A stretch of 64,000 nucleotides of DNA from JBBDIX01 sp050486225 (GCA_050486225.1 JBJHCV010000007.1:62001-126000), one strand, 5' to 3'. Counted from the first letter of the stretch, positions 17,103 through 25,803 are shown. Program-made: numbers and translations. The notes: generated by a model not told the origin, from the sequence alone.

Positions 17103-18593
17103 GTGCGTCCCTTCGAACAGCTCCAGCAGGTCGGCCTGTTCGCCGACCTGCCCGACGACGACCTCGAACAGTTGTGCGCCGACACCACGCGGGTCGACCT
17201 GAGCGGCGGCCAGGTGCTGTTCGAACAGGGAGACGAGGGGGACCGTGCCTACGTCGTCGTCGGCGGTGAGGTCGAGGTGGTCCGGCGGACCGAGGGTCGT
17301 GAGGTGCGTCTCGCCGTCGGAGAGCCCGGCACCGTCATCGGAGAGATGGCGCTCCTGTCGTCTGCTCCCCGAAACGCAACGGTTCGGGCGCTCGACCGGG
17401 CCGAACTGGTGGCGATCCCGCGCGAGACGCTGGAACGCCTGCTCGACTCCAGTCCGACCGCCGCGCGCGCGATGTTCCGAACGCTGGTCGACCGGGTGCA
17501 CGACACGGCCGAACAGTTGCGCCACAGCGAGCGCATGGCCCAGCTCGGGACGCTCACGGCTGGGGTCGCGCACGAACTCAACAATCCGGCCGCGGCCGCG
17601 CAACGCGGCGCACGCCGACTGGTCGAGGACCTGCCCGGCCACCTGTCGATCCTCACCAACGTCCCGGCCGACGGTGGCCTGGCCCGGCGTGCCGCGCTCG
17701 GGATGCTCGACCGGGAGGACCTCCCGGCGATCGGTGCGTTGGCGCGCAGCGACGTCGAGGAGGCGCTCGAGGACCGCCTGGACGCGCTCGGGGTCCCCGA
17801 TGCCTGGGACCTCGCTCCGCGGCTCGCCGACGCGGGCCTCGACGCGGAGGCCCTCGACGAGTTCGCGGCACTCGGTGGCGACGTTGCCGACACGGTGCGG
17901 TTCGTGGCGACGGCGCTCGGCATCCGGGTGCTCTCGACCAGGATTGCCGACGCTGCAGGGAGGCTGTCCACCATCGTGCAGGCACTGAAGGGCTACGCGT
18001 TCCTCGATCGTGCGCCAGTGCAGGACGTCGACGTCGTCGAGGGGCTCGAGAACACCCTGGTCCTGCTCGCGCACCAGGTGGGCGACATCCGGGTGGTGCG
18101 GGCGTTCGACGACGGACTGCCGACGGTCACCGCGCTCGGCAGCGAACTCAACCAGGTGTGGACCAACCTCATCGACAATGCGTGCCGGGCACTCGCCGAG
18201 GTGGCCGACCCGACCCTGACCCTGCGTGTGACGACGGACGGTCCCCACCTCGTCGTGGAGGTCGAGGACAACGGGCCCGGGATCGCCCCGGAGCACCAGC
18301 CGCGCATCTTCGACGCGTTCTTCACGACACGACCTCCCGGAGAGGGCACCGGACTCGGGCTGCAGACCACCTACCGGATCGTGGTGCACGAACACGGGGG
18401 GGCGCTCACGTTCACGTCCGAGCCGGGACGCACCACGTTCCGGGTGGAGATCCCCGTCGACGGCCCACCCACCGTCGGACACGCGCCCGACGCCGCCGAC
18501 GGGAACACGTCGGACGTGGACGGACCCCTGCACGACGGACCGGTCGACGGAGGGGGCGACGACCAGGTTCATGACGACTCGTGGGAGCACTGA
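17103..18593 (+). CDS. Cyclic-nucleotide-binding sensor histidine kinase
   Basis: The 496-residue protein opens with a CRP-type cyclic nucleotide-binding domain (residues 1-130: GLFADLPDDDLEQL, phosphate-binding-cassette-like PGTVIGEMALLS and RNATVRAL). A kinase core follows, with phosphoacceptor GVAHELNNPAAA (His near 159) and an ATPase domain containing N box NLIDNACRAL, DNGPGIAPE and GTGLGLQTT. An acidic glycine-rich tail ends it. The GTG start immediately follows the previous stop. The adjacent receiver-flavoprotein is the obvious phosphotransfer partner, and the next gene could supply its ligand, so the three genes read as one circuit. All of that is inference from context. Confidence 0.88.
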   Translation: MRPFEQLQQVGLFADLPDDDLEQLCADTTRVDLSGGQVLFEQGDEGDRAYVVVGGEVEVVRRTEGREVRLAVGEPGTVIGEMALLSSAPRNATVRALDRAELVAIPRETLERLLDSSPTAARAMFRTLVDRVHDTAEQLRHSERMAQLGTLTAGVAHELNNPAAAAQRGARRLVEDLPGHLSILTNVPADGGLARRAALGMLDREDLPAIGALARSDVEEALEDRLDALGVPDAWDLAPRLADAGLDAEALDEFAALGGDVADTVRFVATALGIRVLSTRIADAAGRLSTIVQALKGYAFLDRAPVQDVDVVEGLENTLVLLAHQVGDIRVVRAFDDGLPTVTALGSELNQVWTNLIDNACRALAEVADPTLTLRVTTDGPHLVVEVEDNGPGIAPEHQPRIFDAFFTTRPPGEGTGLGLQTTYRIVVHEHGGALTFTSEPGRTTFRVEIPVDGPPTVGHAPDAADGNTSDVDGPLHDGPVDGGGDDQVHDDSWEH

Positions 18594-18597
18594 CGCC

Positions 18598-19749
18598 ATG
18601 ACGACGGACCGAACCTGCCTCGCCATCGCGGACATCTCCGGCTACTCGAGCTACCTCGCCGGCGTGGAACTCGATCATGCGCAGGACATCCTCGCGGACC
18701 TGTTGACGGCGACGGTCGATCCCCTTCGTCCTGTGTTCCGGGTCGCGAAGCTCGAGGGCGACGCGGTGTTCCTGTTCGCGCCGATCGACGAGGTCGACGG
18801 TTCGGTGCTGCTCGACCTGGTCGAGGGCTGCTACTTCGGGTTCCGGCGTCGCCTGCGGACCATCGCGTCGGCATCGACCTGCACCTGTCGTGCCTGCGAA
18901 CGGATGCAGGACCTGGACCTGAAGCTCGTGGTCCACCACGGCGAGGCGCTCGTCCACGAGGTGCTCGGTCAACGAGAACTCGTCGGGACCGACGTGGTCA
19001 TCGCGCACCGACTCCTCAAGAACTCGATCCGCGACGAACTGGACGTGTCGGCGTACGCGCTGCTCACCGATGCCTGCGTCGAGTCGACGACGCTGGATCC
19101 GCAGGGGCTGGGGATGCTGCGTCACGAGCAGGACTACGACGACGTCGGCCCCGTGGCCGGCTGGGTCCACGACCTCGCCCTGGCGTGGCAGACCGAGCAG
19201 GAGCGTCACCAGGTCCACGTGTCTCCGGGCGAGGCCCTGTGGTCGAGCGAAGCGTTCCTCCCCGACGTGCAGCCCGGGGTCGCGTGGGAGTGGATGACGG
19301 TCCCGTCGCTCAAGATCCAGTTCGAGTCCGGGTTCGACGAGATCACCGAGGACCTGCCGGCGGGCAGCCGCCGTGGCGTCGGCGGCCGGGTGCACTGCAT
19401 GCACGGCGAGGACACCGTCGACATGGAGATCCTCGACTGGCGTCCGACCCGCTACGTCACCAGCCAGGGGACGTTCCCGAACGGGGTGCCGTTCGTCGTC
19501 ACGGACGAGATCGAGGTGCGTGACGGAGGAGTCGTCGCACGCAAGAACATGCGGGCGCCGTCACCCGAGTCGCAGGACGACCTGACCGCGGTGCTGGAGA
19601 TGTTCGCGCCCGTCCTCGACACGTGGATGCCACGACTCGCGGAGATCCTCGCCGAACGTCCCGTCGCGGACTCGGCGATCCCCGAGGCGCCGTTGCCGGA
19701 CTTCGACGAGTCCTCCCGGCGCGCGAGCGCGGTGTCGTCGACGGACTGA
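18598..19749 (+). CDS. DUF2652 nucleotide-cyclase-like protein with SRPBCC-type C-terminal half
   Basis: About 383 residues. The N-terminal half resembles class III nucleotide cyclases: CLAIADISGYSSYL supplies one metal-binding Asp and AKLEGDAVFLF the second. A Cys-rich stretch TCTCRACERM lies near residue 100. The C-terminal half resembles the SRPBCC lipid-binding fold often found with DUF2652. Whether it makes a cyclic nucleotide is unproven. The ATG at 18598 lies 4 bases after the kinase stop with GGGAG upstream; an in-frame ATG at 18571 would overlap the kinase. It closes the four-gene cluster. Confidence 0.8.
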   Translation: MTTDRTCLAIADISGYSSYLAGVELDHAQDILADLLTATVDPLRPVFRVAKLEGDAVFLFAPIDEVDGSVLLDLVEGCYFGFRRRLRTIASASTCTCRACERMQDLDLKLVVHHGEALVHEVLGQRELVGTDVVIAHRLLKNSIRDELDVSAYALLTDACVESTTLDPQGLGMLRHEQDYDDVGPVAGWVHDLALAWQTEQERHQVHVSPGEALWSSEAFLPDVQPGVAWEWMTVPSLKIQFESGFDEITEDLPAGSRRGVGGRVHCMHGEDTVDMEILDWRPTRYVTSQGTFPNGVPFVVTDEIEVRDGGVVARKNMRAPSPESQDDLTAVLEMFAPVLDTWMPRLAEILAERPVADSAIPEAPLPDFDESSRRASAVSSTD

Positions 19750-19765
19750 GCGCACCGCGGCACGG

Positions 19766-20575
19766 TCACTCGAGCGCGGAGAGCCCGGAGAGGCTCGCGA
19801 GGGTATCGGTCGTCGGCTGGTACTCGAGCCCGAACCAACCGGTGTAGCCGGCAGCGCGCAGGTCGTGCATCCATCGCTGCAACGGGAGGTCTCCGGTGCC
19901 CGGCTCGTGACGCCCCGGGCTGTCAGCGATCTGGACGTGGCCGATGTTCCTCGTGTGGTTCGCGATCATGCGGTCGATGTCGTCGCCGTTGGCCACCAGG
20001 TGGAACAGGTCGGCGAGGATCCGCAGGTTCGTCTCGCCGGTCTCCCGCTCGACCCGTTCGATGACCCCGACGATGTCGTCCGAGGTGCGTAACGGGTAGT
20101 GCTCGTGGCCGCTCATCGGTTCGAGCATCGCGAACCCGCCGACCTCGCCGAAGGTGCGCGATGCGAACGCGTACTGCTCTACCGCGAGGTCGTCCTGCTC
20201 GTCGGGTGACACGCCGGGCATGCGACAGCCGTACATCGTGTTGAACGCACGGCATCCGAGCCGTCGGCCGATCTCCGCGACGACGGTGACGTGGTCGCGG
20301 AACTCCTGCTCACGTCCGGGCCACGACGCGAACCCGCGCTCGCCCGCGGCGCGGTCCCCGGTGAAGCAGCTCAGGCCAACCACCTCGACGTCGACCTCGC
20401 CGACCGCCGCGACGAAGCGGTCGACGTCGGCGTCGGCCGGGAGGGTCACGTCGAACGGCCACCGGATCTCGACCGCGCCGAATCCTGCGGCCCTCGCGGC
20501 GGCGGGTCGTTCGTGCGCCGGGTGCTCGGTGAACAGCATGCCGAGGTTGACCGACCAGGGAAGGGTGGGCGTCAT
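19766..20575 (-). CDS. Hydroxypyruvate isomerase-like TIM-barrel sugar isomerase/epimerase
   Basis: AP-endonuclease-2-type TIM barrel of about 269 residues, the usual length of hydroxypyruvate isomerases (Hyi). Visible features are SVNLGMLFTE at the start, GFGAVEIRWPF, the metal ligands in FAMLEPMSGHE, LRILADLFHLVANGDD, IGHVQIADSPGRHEPGTG, and GWFGLEYQPT near the C-terminus. All match the Hyi/OtnI group, which interconverts hydroxypyruvate or related keto-sugar acids with semialdehydes. The ATG at 20575 is selected by homology over an open upstream extension. It converges with the DUF2652 gene. The exact substrate is not determinable. Confidence 0.85.
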   Translation of the reverse strand: MTPTLPWSVNLGMLFTEHPAHERPAAARAAGFGAVEIRWPFDVTLPADADVDRFVAAVGEVDVEVVGLSCFTGDRAAGERGFASWPGREQEFRDHVTVVAEIGRRLGCRAFNTMYGCRMPGVSPDEQDDLAVEQYAFASRTFGEVGGFAMLEPMSGHEHYPLRTSDDIVGVIERVERETGETNLRILADLFHLVANGDDIDRMIANHTRNIGHVQIADSPGRHEPGTGDLPLQRWMHDLRAAGYTGWFGLEYQPTTDTLASLSGLSALE

Positions 20576-20585
20576 GGTGCGATCC

Positions 20586-20612
20586 GGTCCGTCGGTGGTC
20601 CGTCGGTGGTCC
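20586..20612. repeat. 11-base tandem repeat upstream of the isomerase gene
   Basis: GGTCCGTCGGT occurs at 20586-20596 and again at 20597-20607, followed by a partial third copy. It lies 11 bases upstream of the isomerase ATG and 25 bases after the histidine kinase stop. It may be a slippage tract or a regulatory site. Confidence 0.5.
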
Positions 20613-20636
20613 GGCGTGACCGCCGGCGGGACCACC

Positions 20637-21947
20637 CTAGGTGTCGTCCAGCCCGGGCGCCGCGGGAAGCGTGATCGTGAAGCGTGCGCCACCGTCCTCG
20701 GGCCGGTCGTGTCGGATCGAGCCGCCGTTGAGTTCCGTGAGCGATCTCGCGATCCACAGGCCGAGTCCCACTCCGCGGGCCGTGCGCTGGTCGCCGGTCG
20801 ATGCCTGGGAGAAGCGGTCGAACATGTCGGGGGCGAACTCGGGAGGGACGCCGGGCCCGCGGTCGCGAACGGCGATCTCGACGCGATCGCTGGCCCGCGT
20901 CGTTGCAGTGATCGTGAACGGCGGACCGCCGTAGCGCGCTGCGTTGGTGAGCAGGTTGGTGAGCACCTGCCGCAGGTGGGTCGGGTCCACGACCACGAGC
21001 AGGTCGGTGCTGTCGGTGTCCACGTCGACGGTGCCGGCGAGTTCGTCGAGTGCCTCGTCGACCACGTCGCCGACTCGGACCACCTGGCCGCGTGGTTCGG
21101 TGTGCCCGCCCTCGATGCGCCCTGCGTGCAGCAGGTCGTCGATCAGGCGCTCGAGCCGTTGGGCGTTGCGGGAGATCGCGTCGATGCCCGCCTGCCGCGT
21201 CGCCGCATCGAGGTCGACGTGGGATCGCAGGGTCTCGGCGAACCCGCCGACGGCCGTGAGCGGGGTGCGCAGTTCGTGGCTCACGCGGGACAGGAACTCG
21301 TCGCGCGATCGCGCGGCCTGTTCAAGCCGCAGGTTGGTGCGTGCGAGGTGCTCCACGGTCTGCGCGAGATCATCGGCAGCGACCTCGGCGCGCTCGCGCT
21401 CCTGCTCGTTGTAGTGCCAGTTCACGAGCCCGGCGACGCTCGCTGCCGCGATGTAGCTTCCGTGGACCACCCCCCAGAGCAGCGGCCGTTCCCATGCTGC
21501 GGCATGGTTGTAGACCGACTCCGGGGAGATGGTTCCCGCGATGCCGTGGTGCAGGACCACGTAGCCGAAGGCCACCAGGAACACGGCCCAGTCCTGGTAG
21601 AGCATGATCACCGCGACGACCACGAAGAAGTGGAAGTGCGACTCGATCAGTCCGCCGGTCACGTGGACGAGCACCGCGGACGACGTGACCAGTGACACCG
21701 TCGCGGCGAGCGACCGCAGGCGACGGGGCACACGGGGCCATGCGGCGACGGCGGCGGTCGCGATGACCGGCGCGACCTCGATCAGGACGTGTCCGAACCC
21801 CAGGTCGTTGGCCAGGGCGACGAGCACGAGCAGTGGGGCGTGGGCGAAGGCGATGGCCACGATCGCGCGATGGCGAGGCACCCACTCGTCGCGCGTCAGT
21901 GAACCGCCGGTGGGCAGCCACGAGCGCAGGGCTGAGGTCGTCGTCAT
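20637..21947 (-). CDS. Membrane sensor histidine kinase
   Basis: A 436-residue kinase with a hydrophobic N-terminal half: about six membrane helices between residues 20 and 190, for example AIVAIAFAHAPLLVLVAL and FFVVVAVIMLYQDWAVFLV, with histidines at the membrane surface (ESHFHFF, LHHGIAG). A coiled linker leads to the phosphoacceptor SRVSHELRTPLTAVGGF. The ATPase domain has N box NLLTNAARYGG, DRGPGVPPE and GVGLGLWIARSL. The ATG at 21947 removes a non-homologous Arg-rich extension. No regulator is adjacent. The membrane module rather than a periplasmic loop probably senses the signal. Confidence 0.87.
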   Translation of the reverse strand: MTTTSALRSWLPTGGSLTRDEWVPRHRAIVAIAFAHAPLLVLVALANDLGFGHVLIEVAPVIATAAVAAWPRVPRRLRSLAATVSLVTSSAVLVHVTGGLIESHFHFFVVVAVIMLYQDWAVFLVAFGYVVLHHGIAGTISPESVYNHAAAWERPLLWGVVHGSYIAAASVAGLVNWHYNEQERERAEVAADDLAQTVEHLARTNLRLEQAARSRDEFLSRVSHELRTPLTAVGGFAETLRSHVDLDAATRQAGIDAISRNAQRLERLIDDLLHAGRIEGGHTEPRGQVVRVGDVVDEALDELAGTVDVDTDSTDLLVVVDPTHLRQVLTNLLTNAARYGGPPFTITATTRASDRVEIAVRDRGPGVPPEFAPDMFDRFSQASTGDQRTARGVGLGLWIARSLTELNGGSIRHDRPEDGGARFTITLPAAPGLDDT

Positions 21948-22132
21948 CGAGACTCGGGTTGGGCTGCGTGCACCCCTTCGACGGGGCCGCACGCCTGTCC
22001 TGACCCAGCCACGGTACCGGGGGGCCGCGCCAGATCCGCGGTGGCCATGCACCGACGGCGGGTGGCCGGGGTCAGCGCGGGGACCAGGTCACGTCAGCGC
22101 GTCCGGGCATGTCGGGGCGAGAACGGGGACGG

Positions 22133-22206
22133 AGCCGAGGAGGGGATTCGAACCCCTGACCTGCCGCTTACAAGGCGGATGCTCTGCCGGACTGAGCTAC
22201 CTCGGC
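22133..22206 (-). tRNA. tRNA-Thr (anticodon TGT)
   Basis: The 74-base cloverleaf folds with acceptor GCCGAGG/CCTCGGC, D-stem GCTC/GAGC, anticodon loop CTTGTAA (TGT, Thr ACA) and T-arm AGGGG/CCCCT with TTCGAAT. The discriminator is U and CCA is not encoded. The first anticodon-stem pair (27-43) is a mismatch. A -10-like TACCCT (22221-22216) lies 10 bases upstream. Confidence 0.96.
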
Positions 22207-22251
22207 GAAGCGGGCAGGGTAGGGCGCGGATCCAACCTGGTGGCGTCGCGG

Positions 22252-23727
22252 TCAGCGAAGTCCGGAGACGAGCGTCACGGTGCGATCCGCGACGGCCGGG
22301 TCGAGTTCACCGGCACCTGCCCAGCGGCGCACGTCCTCGATCAGGCGGTTCGCTGCCGACGACCGGTTGCGTTGCTCAGGGCCCTGGAGCAGGCGGTCGA
22401 GGTCCCGGACGAGGTCCGGCCCGCGGGGGCCCGCGGCGGTCGGGTCCTCGGCGAGCAGTCGCAGCAGTTCCTCGGCGGAGGCGACCGCGGCCAGCGCCGA
22501 GTGGTCGATCCGGAACCCACTGTCCGGGGCACCAGTCCGCTCCGACTCCTCCTCGGGCTCCGGTTCCTCCAGCGCCTCGTCGTCGGACTCCTCCTCACCC
22601 GACGGTTCGTCGAGCGCGGGCCGTTCGAGATCCATGATCACGCCACCCGTCGGACCGGGCTTGGCCGGTCCTGCGCGTGCGAGGCCGAACAGGAGCAGGG
22701 CGACCGCCAGCGTGGCCACGAGGACGATCAGCGCGGTCCTGCGGCGCCGATCGCGGACCCATGGCTGCCACAACGCGGACACGGATCGCGCCCCGGCGCC
22801 ACGGGTGGGGTCGACCGGGGTCGAGGCCATCGTCGTGGCATCCGGCGTCAGGGGGACGTGCCCGAGCGTCAGGCCCGGTCGGGAGGACGAGGTGTCGTCC
22901 GATGCCTTGGACCACCCGGCGGCGGCGTGGAGCGCATCGCGCATGGAGGTCGCGCTCGCGAACCGCTGGGCGGGGTCCTTCTCGAGCGCCCGTTCCACGA
23001 CGGCGGCGAGTTCCGGGTCGACCTCAGGGGCGGCCTCGGCCAGCGGCGGAACCGGTTCGCGCTGGTGGGCGAGCGCCATCGCGATGGGCGTGGTCGCCTC
23101 GAACGGCAGTCGTCCGCTGAACGCTTCGTACGCGATCACCCCGACCGCGTACAGGTCGCTGGCAGGACTCGCGACGCCGTCCATCACCAGTTCCGGCGCG
23201 AGGTAGCGCGGCGTACCGAGCACCTGGCCGGTCAGGGTGAGGTCCACCGCGGGCTGGTCGAGCGACTTCGCGATGCCGAAGTCGGTGAGCTTGACGACGC
23301 CAGTGGCCGAGATCAGGACGTTGGACGGTTTGACGTCACGGTGCACGAAGCCCCGAGCGTGCGCCGCGGCGAGTCCGTCGAGGATCCCCGAGACGATCCG
23401 GACCGCCTCGTCGTCCGGCAGTCGTCCGTTGGCGCGCAGGTGCTGCGCGAGGGTCGTGCCCTCGACGAGTTCCATCACGAGGTGGAGGCGTCCGTCCTCC
23501 TCGAGGACGTCGAACACCGTCACCACGTTGGGATGCTGGAGCGTCGCAGCGGCGCGTGCCTCCCGCAGGAGGCGTTCACGGGAGGTGTCGTCGTCGGCCC
23601 GCGCGTCCGCGATGAGCTTGATGGCGACGCGACGGTCGAGCATCCGGTCGTGGGCGACGACGACCCGTCCCATGCCACCGGCGCCGACTTCGTCGCCGAA
23701 CTCGTATCGCCGGGACAGGACGGTCAA
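22252..23727 (-). CDS. Transmembrane Ser/Thr protein kinase (PknB-like)
   Basis: A 491-residue Hanks-type kinase. The kinase domain (about residues 8-265) has the P-loop GAGGMGRVVV, catalytic Lys in VAIKLI, HRDVKPSNVL, TDFGIAK and APELVMDG. A basic juxtamembrane stretch precedes one membrane helix (332-353). The extracytoplasmic part is acidic at first (354-395), then helical, with no PASTA repeats. The start is TTG at 23727: GGAGG sits 5 bases upstream and it gives the standard kinase N-terminus. It is divergent from a small Gly-rich membrane protein gene, with tRNA-Thr just downstream. Confidence 0.92.
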   Translation of the reverse strand: MTVLSRRYEFGDEVGAGGMGRVVVAHDRMLDRRVAIKLIADARADDDTSRERLLREARAAATLQHPNVVTVFDVLEEDGRLHLVMELVEGTTLAQHLRANGRLPDDEAVRIVSGILDGLAAAHARGFVHRDVKPSNVLISATGVVKLTDFGIAKSLDQPAVDLTLTGQVLGTPRYLAPELVMDGVASPASDLYAVGVIAYEAFSGRLPFEATTPIAMALAHQREPVPPLAEAAPEVDPELAAVVERALEKDPAQRFASATSMRDALHAAAGWSKASDDTSSSRPGLTLGHVPLTPDATTMASTPVDPTRGAGARSVSALWQPWVRDRRRRTALIVLVATLAVALLLFGLARAGPAKPGPTGGVIMDLERPALDEPSGEEESDDEALEEPEPEEESERTGAPDSGFRIDHSALAAVASAEELLRLLAEDPTAAGPRGPDLVRDLDRLLQGPEQRNRSSAANRLIEDVRRWAGAGELDPAVADRTVTLVSGLR

Positions 23728-24008
23728 GGGAGCCTCCGACGCCTGGAGGGACGCGAGACGGACGATGGGGTCTGCAGGTGGGTGACAGGGAAGCACGTGC
23801 AGCGCCCGGACACGAGTGCAGATCGGCCGTCCGATCGGCCAGTCGCCGAATTCGGCCGTTGAACGGCTCTGCGCCGAAGAATTCGTCGTTCGGTTGTGTG
23901 AGCAACCTTCCGGGCCCGTGCACTGCCCCATCGGACAGGGACGGCCGCCGGCGGAGACGGTCACCCTTGTCACATCACTGACACGCAGACGAGACCCAGG
24001 AGGTCGAC

Positions 24009-24245
24009 ATGTCAGGCAACGAAGGCTCTGGTGGCCAGCCGCGAGATCGCGAGGTCGTCGTGACCCGCGGGGGCGGTGGAGGCACTGTCGTCGCGGTGGT
24101 CGCGGTGGTCGCGGTCGTCGCACTCATCCTCCTCTTCATGTTCAACCTTGGAGGCAGCGAGGGTGGAGACGGCGGCGGCGACGTCATCATCGACGTACCC
24201 GAACTGAACGACGGTGGCGACGGTGGTGGCGACGGCGACGGCTGA
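24009..24245 (+). CDS. Small single-pass membrane protein with Gly/Asp-rich tail
   Basis: 78 residues, family not recognised. A polar N-terminus (about 1-20) is followed by a Gly run, one strongly hydrophobic helix (about 27-46, Val/Ala then LILLFMFNL) and a Gly/Asp-rich tail (GGDGGGD repeats). AGGAGG lies 6 bases before the ATG. A perfect 16-bp hairpin follows the stop, so the gene is its own transcription unit. It is divergent from the Ser/Thr kinase across 281 bases, making shared regulation possible. Many actinobacteria carry similar short membrane proteins of unknown role. Confidence 0.75.
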   Translation: MSGNEGSGGQPRDREVVVTRGGGGGTVVAVVAVVAVVALILLFMFNLGGSEGGDGGGDVIIDVPELNDGGDGGGDGDG

Positions 24246-24266
24246 GCCGACCCGCACGACCCGCGC

Positions 24267-24302
24267 GCGCAAGGGGCGCCCCTCACGGGGCGCCCCTTGC
24301 GC
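24267..24302 (+). terminator. Strong 16-bp terminator hairpin
   Basis: GCGCAAGGGGCGCCCC (24267-24282) pairs perfectly with GGGGCGCCCCTTGCGC (24287-24302) around a four-base loop. It lies 22 bases after the stop of the small membrane protein gene. No T-run follows, as is common in high-GC actinobacteria. Confidence 0.8.
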
Positions 24303-24448
24303 GTCACGAGGAGGATGGCGTCGCCCGGCCCCGGAGAACCCTGCGGTCGGCCCGGACGGCTGGGAGACCGGGTGGACGAAGGTCACACGCCCGTAGTTGC
24401 ACCGATGTCACTTGTCTGCGACGCTGTGGGGGAGAAGGAGGAACGCCC

Positions 24449-24736
24449 ATGGCTCCGTTCCACGATGGCGACGCGGACACGTCCGGTCTGGACGCGCGTG
24501 CACGCGGCATCCTCGACTTCGAGCGCGAGTGGTGGCGACACGCCGGCGCGAAGGAACAGGCGGTGCGCGAGCACTTCGACCTGTCTCCCACGCGGTACTA
24601 CGAACTGCTCAACCGCGTCATCGACGACGAGGCCTCGCTCGCGTACGACCCCATGCTCGTCAAGCGCCTCCGGCGGCTGCGTGCAGCGCGCCAGCGGCAG
24701 CGTGCGGCACGACGAGTGGGAGCAGACGCCCGCTGA
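24449..24736 (+). CDS. DUF3263 family protein
   Basis: 95 residues with the DUF3263 core: ILDFEREWWRHAGAKEQAVR, then FDLSPTRYYELLNRVIDD and YDPMLVKRLRRLRAARQRQR. The SPTRYYELLN helix resembles a helix-turn-helix, so a DNA-binding role is plausible but unproven. AAGGAGGAA directly precedes the ATG. The LytR_C gene starts 17 bases downstream, the conserved actinobacterial pairing. Confidence 0.88.
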   Translation: MAPFHDGDADTSGLDARARGILDFEREWWRHAGAKEQAVREHFDLSPTRYYELLNRVIDDEASLAYDPMLVKRLRRLRAARQRQRAARRVGADAR

Positions 24737-24752
24737 CCCGTAGGAATCGACC

Positions 24753-25337
24753 GTGGCCGGATCCGGGAGCAACGGGGTGCGTGCATCCCTCGTGCGCAAC
24801 CTGGCGGCAGCCGTCGGTCTGGTGCTGGTCGTCACGGCTGCGTTCACGATGATCGGCTCGTTCGTCGAGCAGCCCGCCGCTGCTCCCGACGAACCCGCCC
24901 CGGAGCCCGCGGCACCGGAGGACCCACCGGACGAGGCGGCGGCCGACGGCAAGCTGTTCGGGTCGGTGATCCCGCGGGACACCGCTGGCCCCACCCCGCC
25001 GCCCTCCGACGGGCCCGACGATCCCGGCGACGAACCTGCAGACGACGACCGCATCGACCCGTCGACCATCCGCATCCAGGTCCTGGACGGCTACCGCACC
25101 GACGGGGGCACGGCGGCCGGTGCAGTCACCGAGCAGCTTCGTGAACTGGGGTACGAGGTTCCCTACCAGAACTCGGCGATCGCGTACGAGGTCACGACCG
25201 TGCTCTGGAACGAGGGGTACGAGGACGAGGCCCGACAGGTGGCCGAGGACATCGAGGCCGGTGACGTGCGCGAACAGCCCGGCAATCTCGGTGCGGACGT
25301 GATGGTCCACGTGGTCGTCGGATCCGACCGCGGCTGA
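24753..25337 (+). CDS. LytR C-terminal domain (LytR_C) membrane-anchored protein
   Basis: 194 residues: a short cytoplasmic N-terminus, one membrane helix (about 15-38), a long Pro/Glu/Asp-rich linker (about 42-105), then a LytR_C-type domain (IRIQVLDGYRTDGG, AGAVTEQLRELGYEV, VTTVLWNEGYEDEARQVAEDI). LytR_C domains are found at the C-terminus of cell-wall polymer ligases and as free-standing envelope proteins. The ligase catalytic domain is absent here. The GTG start lies 17 bases after the DUF3263 gene and both probably share an operon. It converges with the response regulator gene. Confidence 0.85.
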   Translation: MAGSGSNGVRASLVRNLAAAVGLVLVVTAAFTMIGSFVEQPAAAPDEPAPEPAAPEDPPDEAAADGKLFGSVIPRDTAGPTPPPSDGPDDPGDEPADDDRIDPSTIRIQVLDGYRTDGGTAAGAVTEQLRELGYEVPYQNSAIAYEVTTVLWNEGYEDEARQVAEDIEAGDVREQPGNLGADVMVHVVVGSDRG

Positions 25338-25356
25338 TCCGCCAGGTGCCGCCCGA

Positions 25357-25803
25357 CTACGTGTTGCGCAGCAGTTGGAGCTTCTCGAGGATCATCTGAC
25401 GACGACGCTCCTCCTCCTCGGGCGTCGTCGACAGGACGTCCTGGAGCACCTGGGAGAGTGCGAGCGGAGAGAACGGCTTGGTGATGTAGTCGGCTGCTCC
25501 AGCCGACCATCCCCGGATCTGGTCCTGGTCCTGCACCTTGGCCGTCAGCATCACGATGGGGATGTCCCGGAGTTCCGGGTCCTCCTTGACCTCCGTGAGC
25601 ACCTGCCAGCCGTCCTTGCGGGGCATCATCACGTCGAGCAGCACGACGTCCGGGCGGTCCTCGCGAATGCGTTCGAGTGCCTGTTCGCCGTCGGCGGCCT
25701 CGATGACCTCGTAACCCTCGAACTCGAGGTTCACCCGGCACAGGAGCAGGACGTCGGGCTCGTCGTCGACGACAAGCACCTTCTGGCCCGTTGCATCACT
25801 CAT
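25357..25803 (-). CDS. Stand-alone receiver-domain response regulator
   Basis: 148 residues, essentially a single receiver domain: acidic pocket VVDDEPD, phospho-Asp in VVLLDVMMPRKDG (near residue 52), conserved Thr in IVMLTAK and Lys in YITKPFSP. A short charged helix ends the protein (TPEEEERRRQMILEKL). It has no DNA-binding or enzymatic output domain, so it probably acts by protein contact or in a relay. The ATG at 25803 has GGAG upstream; an in-frame ATG 12 bases earlier is possible. No kinase is adjacent, but orphan kinases are encoded elsewhere in the window. Confidence 0.9.
   Translation of the reverse strand: MSDATGQKVLVVDDEPDVLLLCRVNLEFEGYEVIEAADGEQALERIREDRPDVVLLDVMMPRKDGWQVLTEVKEDPELRDIPIVMLTAKVQDQDQIRGWSAGAADYITKPFSPLALSQVLQDVLSTTPEEEERRRQMILEKLQLLRNT

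Noticed and set aside
15384..18635. Minus-strand open frame of over 1000 codons opposite the flavoprotein-kinase genes
   Set aside because: Antisense shadow of two clearly conserved genes; no ribosome site and no domain resemblance.
24085..24125. Short GTCGCGGTG repeats suggesting a repeat array
   Set aside because: They encode the Val/Ala membrane helix of the small membrane protein and are codon repetition, not a CRISPR or intergenic repeat.
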